NCBI RefSeq assembly: GCF_002079055.1 | Contig: NC_047490.1 | Location: 744,001 to 808,000, forward strand | Origin: Saccharomyces paradoxus | Taxonomy: Eukaryota > Ascomycota > Saccharomycetes > Saccharomycetales > Saccharomycetaceae | DNA: 64,000 nucleotides | Direction of reading: 5' to 3' | Part shown: piece by piece, positions 55,280 to 64,000 of the stretch | How positions within the stretch are numbered: the stretch's first letter is position 1 | Layout: every line of letters begins with the position of its first letter | The notes under the pieces: model-generated | Database searches by the model: none | What the model was told of the DNA's origin: nothing | Seen by the model: the letters and a program-made list of their open reading frames with translations, nothing else | Made by a program: the position numbers and the translations under genes

Positions 55280-55505
55280 ATAAATCACCGCGAAGCACTT
55301 GTTCGGTTATGTAACACGCACATTTATAGTAGCGGTGTGTCTGGTATCATTTTCACTTTTAAGTTGCTTTCTGCCGTTATACTTTTGCCTTATTTACTAT
55401 TATTTATTTATTATTATTATTCATTCATTTATTATTCATCGATTATTCACTTATTTATTTGTCAGCTCTTAATATTGTTGATACCATTGTCCTTTTCTTA
55501 TTAGT
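55280..55505. other. Convergent spacer SDH4/CSN9
   Basis: Contains a striking simple-sequence run of TTA/TTTA units (about 55390-55462), suited to 3' ends on both strands. No gene is seen. Confidence 0.6.
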
Positions 55506-55994
55506 TTACTCCAATATATTCTGTTTGAGCTTTGTTTCCCAGCTCCGGAGATTATGAAGTAAATACTCTTTCGTCACTCGCGGGTTTTCAATTACCGTCA
55601 GTTCTCTTTCATGACAGTATACATCTCTGCAATCGAATCTTTTTGAAAATTTCATAGATTTATTGACTGAATCCATCTCTGCTTTCAGAATACCCTGCAA
55701 CTGAATTAAATGGCTTTCGATAATACTGTCGTCTTCAATTTGACATTCTTTCCTAACCAACTCGTAACTTAACTCATTATATATTTCGCTTAATGATACC
55801 AAAGTTAATTTTTCCAATTTTGATCGCATTAATGATGTTAGAATTATATTTTCTGGTAGATCCTTAATGTTGCCAAAGGCAAATATTTCGAATAATTGTC
55901 GTTCATCGAGATCTTTACTATTTAACCATTCTTTTTTGTAATGATATTTGCGGGGATCTTCTATTGCTTTTATTATTTCTTCTTTCACCACCAT
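55506..55994 (-). CDS. CSN9: Csn9, COP9 signalosome subunit
   Basis: Csn9 is a small PCI-type subunit of the budding-yeast COP9 signalosome, which removes Rub1 from cullin Cdc53 and affects pheromone adaptation (family knowledge). The 162-residue frame equals S. cerevisiae. It is nearly all helical, and the segment LTSLMRSKLEKLTLVSLSEIYNELSYELV (about residues 49-77) is the winged-helix part of a PCI fold. Start ATG 55994. It is divergent from NVJ3 over a 243-bp spacer. Confidence 0.94.
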   Translation of the reverse strand: MVVKEEIIKAIEDPRKYHYKKEWLNSKDLDERQLFEIFAFGNIKDLPENIILTSLMRSKLEKLTLVSLSEIYNELSYELVRKECQIEDDSIIESHLIQLQGILKAEMDSVNKSMKFSKRFDCRDVYCHERELTVIENPRVTKEYLLHNLRSWETKLKQNILE

Positions 55995-56237
55995 TCTTCC
56001 TTATCTGAACTATGTAGATCATCACTTGTTCTTCCCTTCTGTTTACCTTTGTTTACTTTTGTTTGTAATATAAATATGTATTAAAAAAAAAGGTTGACAA
56101 TGAATTGCTCAATAATTTTCGCATTCCCAAAGATACAACAAACCAAGGGCAAGATAACCATAATATAAGAGAAGGCAAACGCGGTAAGAAGCAGGGAAGT
56201 CTACATATACTACAAGGCTTTATTTTTATATGTGTAG

Positions 56238-57629
56238 ATGCCTACCATTTTATATAATACCAATTCCAGTTTAATTACCAAGTACCGAAGACCAAATGCC
56301 TCAAAACAATATAAGGGCTTATTATCGAAAAAAGGGCATACACGGTTAAATTCTAAATCGAATGGAGATGTCTGGGAGAAAGATTGCGATCATACGAAAA
56401 ATTCCAGCAATGATACTTCGTTCGAGAGTGAATTTGAGAAAGATTCGATTGAGTATCTCAGGGATTTATGTTGTTCCATATACCCAAGTTCATTACATCA
56501 GAAAATTAGAAGCGTAGAAGGTTTGCCGGACCTGCAAATAAATGCCTTCGTTGCCTTAATTTTCCAAAATTTTGTTAAGTCTTGGTATGGTGCCAAAATA
56601 CCCACTGATGACTCCAAATTCTTAACCGAACTATATAACTTAGTTCAGGATTTAATAACATATATGAAGAGTTCCAAAATCAATTATCATGCCCTCTTAC
56701 TCGATTACATCCCCTGTTTGCTTTCGACTCACCTTAAAGCGTTGGACGACTCTTCTCAGAGTAGTGATTTAGTTTATGAGCAGTACTGTAAGTTAACTTT
56801 ATATGATCCTAAACGATATCCCATGCTATTCACTGAAATCATAAAGAATAAGTTGAATACAAAGTCTCTATTACAGAGAAGCTTTTTGGATAGCTTTTTG
56901 AATGAACTTGTTTTCGGGCATCTATTGGATTCAATAATGGAACCATATTATCTTTTGGAGGGCTTGAATAAAATTTGCATAAGGATAAAGCTCAACTCAG
57001 CAGGAAATTTCAGAATAAAGGGTTCTCATGTAAAACATAAATGCGGTCCCTGGTGGTTTGCTTCTAACGTAATGCAAAAACTATCGCGAATGGCCAGATT
57101 TGTATCCTATTCAGCTTCAACAAAATCACCAAACTTGAATACTACCGATATTCCAGAAACAGCATTTTTAAAAAGGTATGCTTTTACTTTTTTCACTGAT
57201 AATTTTTTCAAGCTATCCATGAGAAAGCCATTTTTATTCTCAATATGCAGGACACTTCAGCATTGGATCTCTAAATCGAACGCCCTGAATAGGGTCATGT
57301 ATAGCATATTTGATAATATTGTTCACGCTAGAATTACCAGTCCTGTGTCAATTGGCAACTTATTTTCATCATTACGACATTCCTTGTTCCCCAACGACAA
57401 TATGATGGGACCACCAAAAGTAGTACCAAAGGGTGATGCTTTGCTAGAGTTCAGGGAAGAATGTATCTCCAATTTATGGGATGTGTGTATGACTTATAAA
57501 CTTGGCCGAATCCTTGCCATCGAGAGGTCTGACATAGCGGATCTTATTATTTGCATATCGAAGAATAAAGATTGTAATAAATTACTGCTTTATAGAATTA
57601 TTGACTGTGTTATTGCTCAGTTACCGTAG
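56238..57629 (+). CDS. NVJ3: Nvj3, PXA-domain protein of the nucleus-vacuole junction
   Basis: Nvj3 is an Mdm1 paralogue that locates to nucleus-vacuole contact sites in an Mdm1-dependent way (family knowledge). The 463-residue frame equals S. cerevisiae (YDR179W-A). A PXA domain occupies about residues 85-265 (LQINAFVALIFQNFVKSWYG; HALLLDYIPCLLSTHL). The rest is helical with no PX or RGS domain, so it is shorter than Mdm1. No clear transmembrane helix is seen. Start ATG 56238. Confidence 0.92.
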   Translation: MPTILYNTNSSLITKYRRPNASKQYKGLLSKKGHTRLNSKSNGDVWEKDCDHTKNSSNDTSFESEFEKDSIEYLRDLCCSIYPSSLHQKIRSVEGLPDLQINAFVALIFQNFVKSWYGAKIPTDDSKFLTELYNLVQDLITYMKSSKINYHALLLDYIPCLLSTHLKALDDSSQSSDLVYEQYCKLTLYDPKRYPMLFTEIIKNKLNTKSLLQRSFLDSFLNELVFGHLLDSIMEPYYLLEGLNKICIRIKLNSAGNFRIKGSHVKHKCGPWWFASNVMQKLSRMARFVSYSASTKSPNLNTTDIPETAFLKRYAFTFFTDNFFKLSMRKPFLFSICRTLQHWISKSNALNRVMYSIFDNIVHARITSPVSIGNLFSSLRHSLFPNDNMMGPPKVVPKGDALLEFREECISNLWDVCMTYKLGRILAIERSDIADLIICISKNKDCNKLLLYRIIDCVIAQLP

Positions 57630-58121
57630 ACTTTGTCTTCGTGATATGTAATATTATTGACAAATCCTTGGTGTTACCAAAACAGCATTCTTTTTAGGCA
57701 TTGATTACCAATTTTTTACACTACGGGAGTAAGGCCTTGAGAAGCAAGAACAGTATTATTACCAAAAGCTTTTATGACCTAGTCATCGACTAGTCAACAC
57801 CATTCATTGCTAAATACACAAACATCTATGACTTTTTGCCCGGATGGGTAAAAATGGTATAGCTTTTATGATTAAACGCGAATCCGCCGCCACCTCGCTT
57901 AGAAAGAAAAAACGGTAGCTGAAAAAGAACTATGCAGTTTAATAATCTAAGTTTTTTCTAGCTCAGGTTTAGAGTTCGGTAATCATAACTCACATCCAAG
58001 TGCTCCTCATCTATCAGAGTTTTTATATTTTGGTTTGCTTTTAGTGTACTCAGGCTTTCCATTTGTAGTGAAATTATTGTCCTTATAACTACGCTTTTTT
58101 CGAGAGAACTGGCGGCTAGCG
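57630..58121. promoter_or_regulatory. NVJ3-SCC2 spacer
   Basis: A 492-bp tandem spacer. TTTTATATTTT at 58021-58031 is an 11-of-11 match to the ARS consensus WTTTAYRTTTW. Such matches are common in AT-rich yeast DNA and most are not origins. No RNA gene is seen. Confidence 0.45.
58021..58031 (+). other. ARS-consensus match (possible replication origin)
   Basis: TTTTATATTTT fits the 11-bp ORC consensus exactly. It lies in the spacer before SCC2 with AT-rich flanks. Origin activity is unproven and could be chance. Confidence 0.25.
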
Positions 58122-61100
58122 ATGTCGTACCCAGGAGAAGACACGAACATTCCCAGAAGAGTAATAGAGGCTCTAGAGGACCAGCCTTTGAGCTACCTGG
58201 TTCCCAAAGATGGACTGGCCGCGTTAGTGAACGCCCCAATGCGGGTTTCTTTACCTTTTGACAGAACGGTTTTTACCAGCGCTGATGATGGCAGAAAAGT
58301 AAATATAAACGTTTTTAGTACAACTAACACTACTACTCCTTCCATAAAGAATGAGGCCGAACAAGACAGGCTTGTTTTCAGGAGACCTGATAACTTCACA
58401 TTAGCAACCAATTCTGTGGATTATGTTCCAACAAACTTTTTGGAGGGACTATCACCGCTAGCGCAGAGTGTTCTGTCAGCCCATAAAGGGTTAGTTGATT
58501 CTATTAATATCGAGAAAAAAAGTGAGATAGTAGGCGGACTGCAGCAAAAGCATAAGCTTGAAAATATAACTTCGAATGCTGGTAACTTGAGTTTTAATGA
58601 CGACTCTCCAAACAAGAAAACCAAAATATCAACAGGTATAACAATGACACAGGCGAATATAGCAAAACAATATTTGAATGATCTAAGAAAGATTTTAGAT
58701 ATTGTAGGGTTTGACCAAAACTCTGCTGAAATTGAAAATATCGAGTATTGGCTCCAGCTGCCAAATAAAAAATTCGTTTTAACTACAAATTGCTTAATCA
58801 AGCTACAGATGACAATTAAAAATATCACCGATAATCCACAACTATGGGACTCAATTGAAATCATATGGCTTTTAAGACTGCTTGATGTAATGGTTTGTAA
58901 CATAAATTTCAGTAAAAGCTCCTTAAAGACGGGCTTAGATGATTCTACATTACGATATATTGCTTTACTATCAACGGTTATACTATTCAATATTTTCTTA
59001 CTGGGCAAGAATGATAGCAGCCTACATCGAGAATCATACATCATGGAACCGCTGAATTTTCTAAGCGACTTAATAGAATCTCTAAGAACATTAACAGTTG
59101 AATATAATTCTTTGAAAATAGAATTTGACACTTTTCAGGAGGCCCTAGACTTGCTACCGAAATACATAAGTAATGGCCCATTTCTGGATGACAATGTCAC
59201 GACAAGGCTTGTGTATATTTTTAGTGACTTACTGATGAATAGTGACATTGAAACAACTGCAAATATTCAATTCCAAAGTTTTTGGGATGATGTGAAGAGA
59301 ATCAGTTCCGATATTTTGGTTTCATTATTCAGTAGCTTTGACCAGCAGAGAGGGTTTATTATAGAAGAGCTAATATCCCACGTCGAAAAGCTGCCTACAA
59401 AAAGAGTACAAAAAAAGCTAAGAAAAGTTAGTAAGGAGAACATTTACATCACTGATTTTACCTTTACTTTAATGTCGATGTTAGAAAACATTAATTGTTA
59501 CACCTTTTGTAGTCAGATGAAGGAATTGGTACCAGAAAATATTGAACAATTAAAGAACGAGTACAAAAAACAAGAAGACTTTCTTTTTAACGTTGTTGAG
59601 CATATAAATGACACTATACTGGAGAGGTTTTTCAAGAATTCATCCTCTTTACGGTATGTGATCGACAACTTTGTCCAAGATCTATTATTGCTGATTCCTT
59701 CACCTCAGTGGCCTGTAGCTGAAAAAATACTAAGCTCTTTGCTAACGAAGCTCTTGAGGGTATTTAGCCCATCAGTGCAGCTCTCCGCAAACATCGAAAC
59801 AATATGTCTACAACTTATTGGGAATATTGGCTCTACAATTTTTGATATCAGATGTTCAACAAGAGACCATGAAGATAACAACTTAATTAAAATGATCAAC
59901 TACCCTGAAAATTTGCCGCATTTTTTTAAATTATTTGGAGATTGCATCGCATATAATGAAACGACAAAATGTCGCCGTTCTGCAACAAGGTTCCTTTGGA
60001 ACTTAAGGCTCGGTACGGTCTTAAGATTAGAAGAGTATACAAAGGATGCCAAGGAGCAAACTGTAGCTGTCAACGATGAATTGAAAAATATATTGGAGCA
60101 GATACTAGGAGGCGGATTTGGACCTCCATTAAAAACCAAAGAAACTGATTTTAGTACGATTAAATTGGATTATTTTTCTATTTTGCACGTCTTTGAACTT
60201 CTGAATCTTTACGATCCGTACTTGAAGTTGATATTATCCCTTTTAGCCAAGGACAAAATTAAACTGAGATCCACTGCTATTAAGTGCTTATCGATGTTGG
60301 CTTCAAAAGATAAAGTCATACTTTCAAACCCGATGGTTAAAGAAACTATTCATCAACGTTTAAATGACTCATCTGCGTCTGTTAAGGATGCCATCTTAGA
60401 TTTGGTTAGCATTAATTCGTCATATTTTGAATTTTACCAACAAATTAACAACAACTATAACGACGATAGCATAATGGTAAGGAAACATGTGTTAAAAATT
60501 AATGAAAAAATGTATGACGAGACGAACGATGTCGTTACGAAGGTATATGTGATAGCAAGAATTCTCATGAAAGTCGAAGACGAGGAGGACAATATAATTG
60601 ATATGGCTAAACAGATTTTATTAAACAGATGGATATTAAAGGTACATGAATTATTGGATCAGCCTGAAAAGTTGAAGGAAATTTCTTCCTCGGTCCTGAT
60701 AGTAATATCTCGTGTTGCTATAATGAATGAGAAATGCTCGCAACTTTTTGATTTATTTCTCAACTTTTATCTCTTAAATAGAGAAGCGCATTCAAAAGAA
60801 ACATACGAAAAAATCACACACGTTCTAGCAACTCTTACCGACTTTCTGGTACAAAAAATTGTTGAGCTCAACTCAGAAGATACAAATGAAAAGAATTCGA
60901 TTATTGATAAACAAAACTTTTTGAATCTTTTGGCGAAATTCGCTGATTCTACGGTGTCATTTTTAACTAAAGACCACATCACAGCCTTATATCCTTATAT
61001 GGTATCGGATGAAAAATCTGACTTTCACTATTATATCTTGCAAGTGTTTAGAAGCACTTTTGAAAAATTGGCTAACTTCAAACCAAAATTTTTGTATGAT

Positions 61101-62603
61101 TTAGAGACGACCCTTTTGAGCAGACTGCCAAAGATGAACGTAAGAGAGATAGATGAAGCTATGCCTCTTATCTGGTCTGTCGCCACTCATCGTCATGATA
61201 CCACTAGAGTAGCTAAAGCATGTTCATCCTGTCTTTCCCATCTACATCCTTACATAAATAAAGCGAATAAAGAGGAAGCTGCCATTGTAATTGACGGAAA
61301 ATTGCAAAGGCTAATATATTTATCCACTGGTTTTGCTAGATTCTGCTTTCCTAAACTCTCGAATGAAAAAATTGCATTTTTACAAGAAGATGAAACTCTG
61401 TATGAACATGTTACCAAGTGCTTACTTGTTCTATCGAAAGGCAAAATTACCCACGTAATAAGAAGAGTTGCCGTGAAAAACCTCACTAAGTTATGTGGAA
61501 ATCATCCTAAACTATTTAATTCGAGACACGTCCTACATTTGCTGGACAAGGAATTTCAAGGCGATCAGTTAGATATCAAACTAGTGATTTTAGAAAGTTT
61601 ATTTGATCTTTTTTTATTGGAAGAAAGGAAATCAGTGAGAAATACCGGCGTTAATAGCACTTTGTCTTCCAATTCCATTCTGAAAAAGAAATTATTGAAA
61701 ACGAAAAAGGCAGAGTTTGCAAATGATGGTGTATGTTCAGCGTTAGCTACTAGATTCTTAAACAATATTCTCCAGCTATGTCTTCTTCGTGATCTAAAGA
61801 ATTCTCTCGTAGCTATCAGGTTGTTGAAGTTAATTTTGAAATTTGGTTACACAAATCCCTCTCATTCTATCCCAACTGTCATTGCTTTGATTGCCTCTAA
61901 CAGCCAATATATTCGCCATGTCGCTTATGAGATTTTAGAAGATCTTTTTGAAAAATACGAAACGCTAGTGTTTAGTAGTTTATCACGAGGAGTTACCAAA
62001 GCAATACATTACTCTATTCACACAGATGTCAGGCATTATTACAAGCATGATTATTTTTTGTCTTTACTTGAAAAATTATGTGGAACTGGAAAAAAAAATG
62101 CTCCGAAGTTCTTCAAAGTTGTGAAGAGAATCATGCAATCCTATTTTGATGAAGTTACGGACTTAACATCAACAACTACTAGTGTTCAAAAGTCAATTTT
62201 CGTTCTTTGTGCTAACATTTCGAATATTACATTTGTTTCTCAGTACGACTTGGTATCCCTACTCAAAACCATTGATTTGACAACAGACAGACTAAAAGAG
62301 ATTATCATGGACGAAATAGGTGATAATCCTTCATCATTATCCGAATCAGAAGAGAAGCTCAATGGGATGATTTTAATACAGTTATGTTTACAGGACTTGG
62401 GTAGTTATTTACTGCACGTGTACGGGTTAAAAAATGATGTGCTTCTATTAGATATGGTAGAAGAATCGGAATTGAAGAATAAACAACTTCCTGCAAAGAA
62501 GCTGGATATCAATAAGTTTTCTGCACAGTTAGAAAATATTGAGCAGTATTCATCAAACGATAAACTTATTACATATTTCAAAAAACACGTGAAAGATACG
62601 TAA
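58122..62603 (+). CDS. SCC2: Scc2, cohesin loader
   Basis: Scc2 (NIPBL/Mis4 family) with Scc4 loads cohesin onto chromosomes and stimulates its ATPase (family knowledge). The 1493-residue frame equals S. cerevisiae. Residues 1-about 130 are the extended Scc4-binding segment (MSYPGEDTNIPRRVIEALED). The remainder is a hook of helical HEAT repeats, for example LRSTAIKCLSMLASKDKVIL and IRHVAYEILEDLFEKYETLV. Start ATG 58122. There are no breaks over 4.5 kb. SCC2 converges with SAS4. Confidence 0.98.
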   Translation: MSYPGEDTNIPRRVIEALEDQPLSYLVPKDGLAALVNAPMRVSLPFDRTVFTSADDGRKVNINVFSTTNTTTPSIKNEAEQDRLVFRRPDNFTLATNSVDYVPTNFLEGLSPLAQSVLSAHKGLVDSINIEKKSEIVGGLQQKHKLENITSNAGNLSFNDDSPNKKTKISTGITMTQANIAKQYLNDLRKILDIVGFDQNSAEIENIEYWLQLPNKKFVLTTNCLIKLQMTIKNITDNPQLWDSIEIIWLLRLLDVMVCNINFSKSSLKTGLDDSTLRYIALLSTVILFNIFLLGKNDSSLHRESYIMEPLNFLSDLIESLRTLTVEYNSLKIEFDTFQEALDLLPKYISNGPFLDDNVTTRLVYIFSDLLMNSDIETTANIQFQSFWDDVKRISSDILVSLFSSFDQQRGFIIEELISHVEKLPTKRVQKKLRKVSKENIYITDFTFTLMSMLENINCYTFCSQMKELVPENIEQLKNEYKKQEDFLFNVVEHINDTILERFFKNSSSLRYVIDNFVQDLLLLIPSPQWPVAEKILSSLLTKLLRVFSPSVQLSANIETICLQLIGNIGSTIFDIRCSTRDHEDNNLIKMINYPENLPHFFKLFGDCIAYNETTKCRRSATRFLWNLRLGTVLRLEEYTKDAKEQTVAVNDELKNILEQILGGGFGPPLKTKETDFSTIKLDYFSILHVFELLNLYDPYLKLILSLLAKDKIKLRSTAIKCLSMLASKDKVILSNPMVKETIHQRLNDSSASVKDAILDLVSINSSYFEFYQQINNNYNDDSIMVRKHVLKINEKMYDETNDVVTKVYVIARILMKVEDEEDNIIDMAKQILLNRWILKVHELLDQPEKLKEISSSVLIVISRVAIMNEKCSQLFDLFLNFYLLNREAHSKETYEKITHVLATLTDFLVQKIVELNSEDTNEKNSIIDKQNFLNLLAKFADSTVSFLTKDHITALYPYMVSDEKSDFHYYILQVFRSTFEKLANFKPKFLYDLETTLLSRLPKMNVREIDEAMPLIWSVATHRHDTTRVAKACSSCLSHLHPYINKANKEEAAIVIDGKLQRLIYLSTGFARFCFPKLSNEKIAFLQEDETLYEHVTKCLLVLSKGKITHVIRRVAVKNLTKLCGNHPKLFNSRHVLHLLDKEFQGDQLDIKLVILESLFDLFLLEERKSVRNTGVNSTLSSNSILKKKLLKTKKAEFANDGVCSALATRFLNNILQLCLLRDLKNSLVAIRLLKLILKFGYTNPSHSIPTVIALIASNSQYIRHVAYEILEDLFEKYETLVFSSLSRGVTKAIHYSIHTDVRHYYKHDYFLSLLEKLCGTGKKNAPKFFKVVKRIMQSYFDEVTDLTSTTTSVQKSIFVLCANISNITFVSQYDLVSLLKTIDLTTDRLKEIIMDEIGDNPSSLSESEEKLNGMILIQLCLQDLGSYLLHVYGLKNDVLLLDMVEESELKNKQLPAKKLDINKFSAQLENIEQYSSNDKLITYFKKHVKDT

Positions 62604-62737
62604 ATATATCGCACTTAAAATATACATATAACTAATATATTTTCGCATTTTACACTCTGATTTCTTCACGGAAACTATGAGAAACAGCCAATGCAATATT
62701 GAAGTTCATTCACACCATTAAATATGATTAGTTCATA

Positions 62738-64000
62738 TTAAGCCTTTTTTCTCTTGCGGACAGGCAGAATGTTAATATCCGAATTAGTTGTAACTCCATT
62801 GTGTGTTGTTACAAAGTTCTTTTCACCAGGCGAGGACACTACTCCTAAGCTTGGATCTATATTGCTACCCATAGTCACTACATTTTCCGAAGAGTTTGGT
62901 GAAGTCTCAGATGCAGTACAAGATGAAATTGAATCTAAAAGAGCCGCTTCTGGAAGTGTCGACCTTATAGATGCAGAGTTATATCTAAAATCGCTCATGT
63001 CTTCCGATTTGACAGTATCTGTCACAACTATTTCCTCTACTTTAGTATTTGATTTTACAGACTTTTGTGTATCTCGTCTTATATCTCGAATGACTTCTGG
63101 TTCTACCTCCATCGTTAAAGGGATGACTTCCTTTCTTCTTTTCACAGCAACTTGCGTTGATATTCGAGGAGCTTTCTTAAATTTTTTTGGATTTGAGGGA
63201 ACTTTGTTTTTCCATGAATTCCTCTCTTCAGTCGAGGTTTTAATTAAATATGGTTTTCGCAGCGGTTCAGCTACGATAGCAAACCGTGTCATTCCCTTTT
63301 GTGATCGATGGTCGCTTAGCAATATTATAATCGAGCCACCACATTGCTGTTCTCTTTTCTTTAGCCGTCTCTTCCTTATTTCCTCGACAGTTATTGTTTC
63401 TTCCTCTTCGTCAGAGGAGCTTGCGTAATCTGGGATAAAAGTTCGGTCGATTCGAGAATATATTTTGGGCCAATCTTTGCCACTAACCAGTTTTAACAAT
63501 GAATCACTCGAGGCTGGCCTTCTAGCTAAATTGTGGCTCTTCTTTTTCGTTGATTCAAATTTATGTAGCATTGAATCGATCAGCTCTTTAGTTTGATAAC
63601 GTTTAGTCTCCATTTCATTCTCGTCAGTGGGGTCATTTATTTTAGTAACCTTTTGTAATGTTATTTCCCAATTCAACATATCCAGTCTATCCGAGATTAA
63701 TGAAAGCCTTTCTGCTTCATTTTCACCATTTACGATGTCCGACTGAATCATTCTATTTTCTTGTTTCAGCATTTTCTTGTGGTAAGGCTGATACGCGATA
63801 TCAGGAAGCAAATCATCAGTCAGTTTCCTAATACGCTGACTTAATTCATGATGTTCAATCTCTAGTGTCATCTTCGTAATCGTCTCTCTCTTTTTTTTGA
63901 CCTCATCATCGACGTTGCTCATAAATGGCAATTTCGTTACACGTTTCTGACAACACGTTTTGTCAACGTGCTCACCTACAATTTTGGCTGGAGTAAGAAA
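62738..64000 (-). CDS. SAS4: Sas4, subunit of the SAS histone acetyltransferase (5' end outside window)
   Basis: Sas4 activates Sas2 in the SAS-I complex (Sas2-Sas4-Sas5), which acetylates H4 Lys16 and bounds silent chromatin (family knowledge). The stop is at 62738-62740. The frame reads without stop to the last base of the window, so the gene is cut: about 420 codons are visible of about 480 in S. cerevisiae. A TTG codon at 63929-63931 is not the start. The visible part has a helical segment [21 protein letters not shown], the conserved core [25 protein letters not shown], an acidic-Ser patch and a basic C-terminus ([10 protein letters not shown]). Confidence 0.93.
   Translation of the reverse strand, partial: FLTPAKIVGEHVDKTCCQKRVTKLPFMSNVDDEVKKKRETITKMTLEIEHHELSQRIRKLTDDLLPDIAYQPYHKKMLKQENRMIQSDIVNGENEAERLSLISDRLDMLNWEITLQKVTKINDPTDENEMETKRYQTKELIDSMLHKFESTKKKSHNLARRPASSDSLLKLVSGKDWPKIYSRIDRTFIPDYASSSDEEEETITVEEIRKRRLKKREQQCGGSIIILLSDHRSQKGMTRFAIVAEPLRKPYLIKTSTEERNSWKNKVPSNPKKFKKAPRISTQVAVKRRKEVIPLTMEVEPEVIRDIRRDTQKSVKSNTKVEEIVVTDTVKSEDMSDFRYNSASIRSTLPEAALLDSISSCTASETSPNSSENVVTMGSNIDPSLGVVSSPGEKNFVTTHNGVTTNSDINILPVRKRKKA

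Noticed and set aside
62754-63428. 224-codon plus-strand open frame over SAS4
   Set aside because: Antisense shadow of the SAS4 frame; the SAS4 reading matches the family and continues to the window edge.

Overview
The window is nuclear DNA of a budding yeast of the genus Saccharomyces. It has compact intron-free genes, 3' AT-rich spacers, a delta/sigma LTR cluster beside a tRNA gene, and proteins that match S. cerevisiae chromosome IV right-arm products almost residue for residue. The gene order equals S. cerevisiae YDR150W (NUM1) to YDR181C (SAS4) with no gene gained, lost or inverted. Sup35, Stb3, Sec7 and Rsm24 differ from the S. cerevisiae proteins as I remember them by scattered substitutions and small indels. 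This suggests a non-cerevisiae member of the sensu stricto group, but I cannot name the species from sequence alone. No horizontally acquired block or novel multi-gene system is visible.

Layout: 1-9708 holds the 3' part of NUM1 (cut by the window edge), CTH1, GIR2, ENT5, CPR1 and RPA14. 10122-21640 holds HOM2, SAC3, SSY1, ACL4, NBP2 and CWC15. 21735-33553 holds SEC1, TRM82, SEC5, TAF10, CDC37 and STB3. A 2.3-kb gene-poor spacer with nested inverted repeats follows (33554-35865), then the 6-kb SEC7. The SEC7-HSP42 spacer carries tRNA-Gln(UUG) and a composite fossil of Ty3-type sigma and Ty1/Ty2-type delta LTR pieces. 43469-64000 holds HSP42, SUP35, ARG82, HMO1, RSM24, NGG1, UBC1, SDH4, CSN9, NVJ3, SCC2 and SAS4 (cut by the window edge).

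The genes are mostly unrelated housekeeping functions: secretion (SEC1, SEC5, SEC7, ENT5), transcription and chromatin (TAF10, NGG1, HMO1, SAS4, STB3, ARG82), ribosome and translation (RPA14, ACL4, TRM82, SUP35, GIR2, RSM24), protein folding (CPR1, CDC37, HSP42), metabolism (HOM2, SDH4) and chromosome biology (SCC2). Regulatory sites fit gene function well: a perfect four-unit heat-shock element plus STREs before HSP42, a Gcn4 site before HOM2, PAC/RRPE elements before RPA14, ACL4 and TRM82, and CCAAT/Mig1-type sites before SDH4. Several genes sit in frames that stay open upstream of the true ATG (SSY1, TRM82, STB3, SEC7, RSM24, SDH4). For these I chose the ATG that restores the family N-terminus and length.
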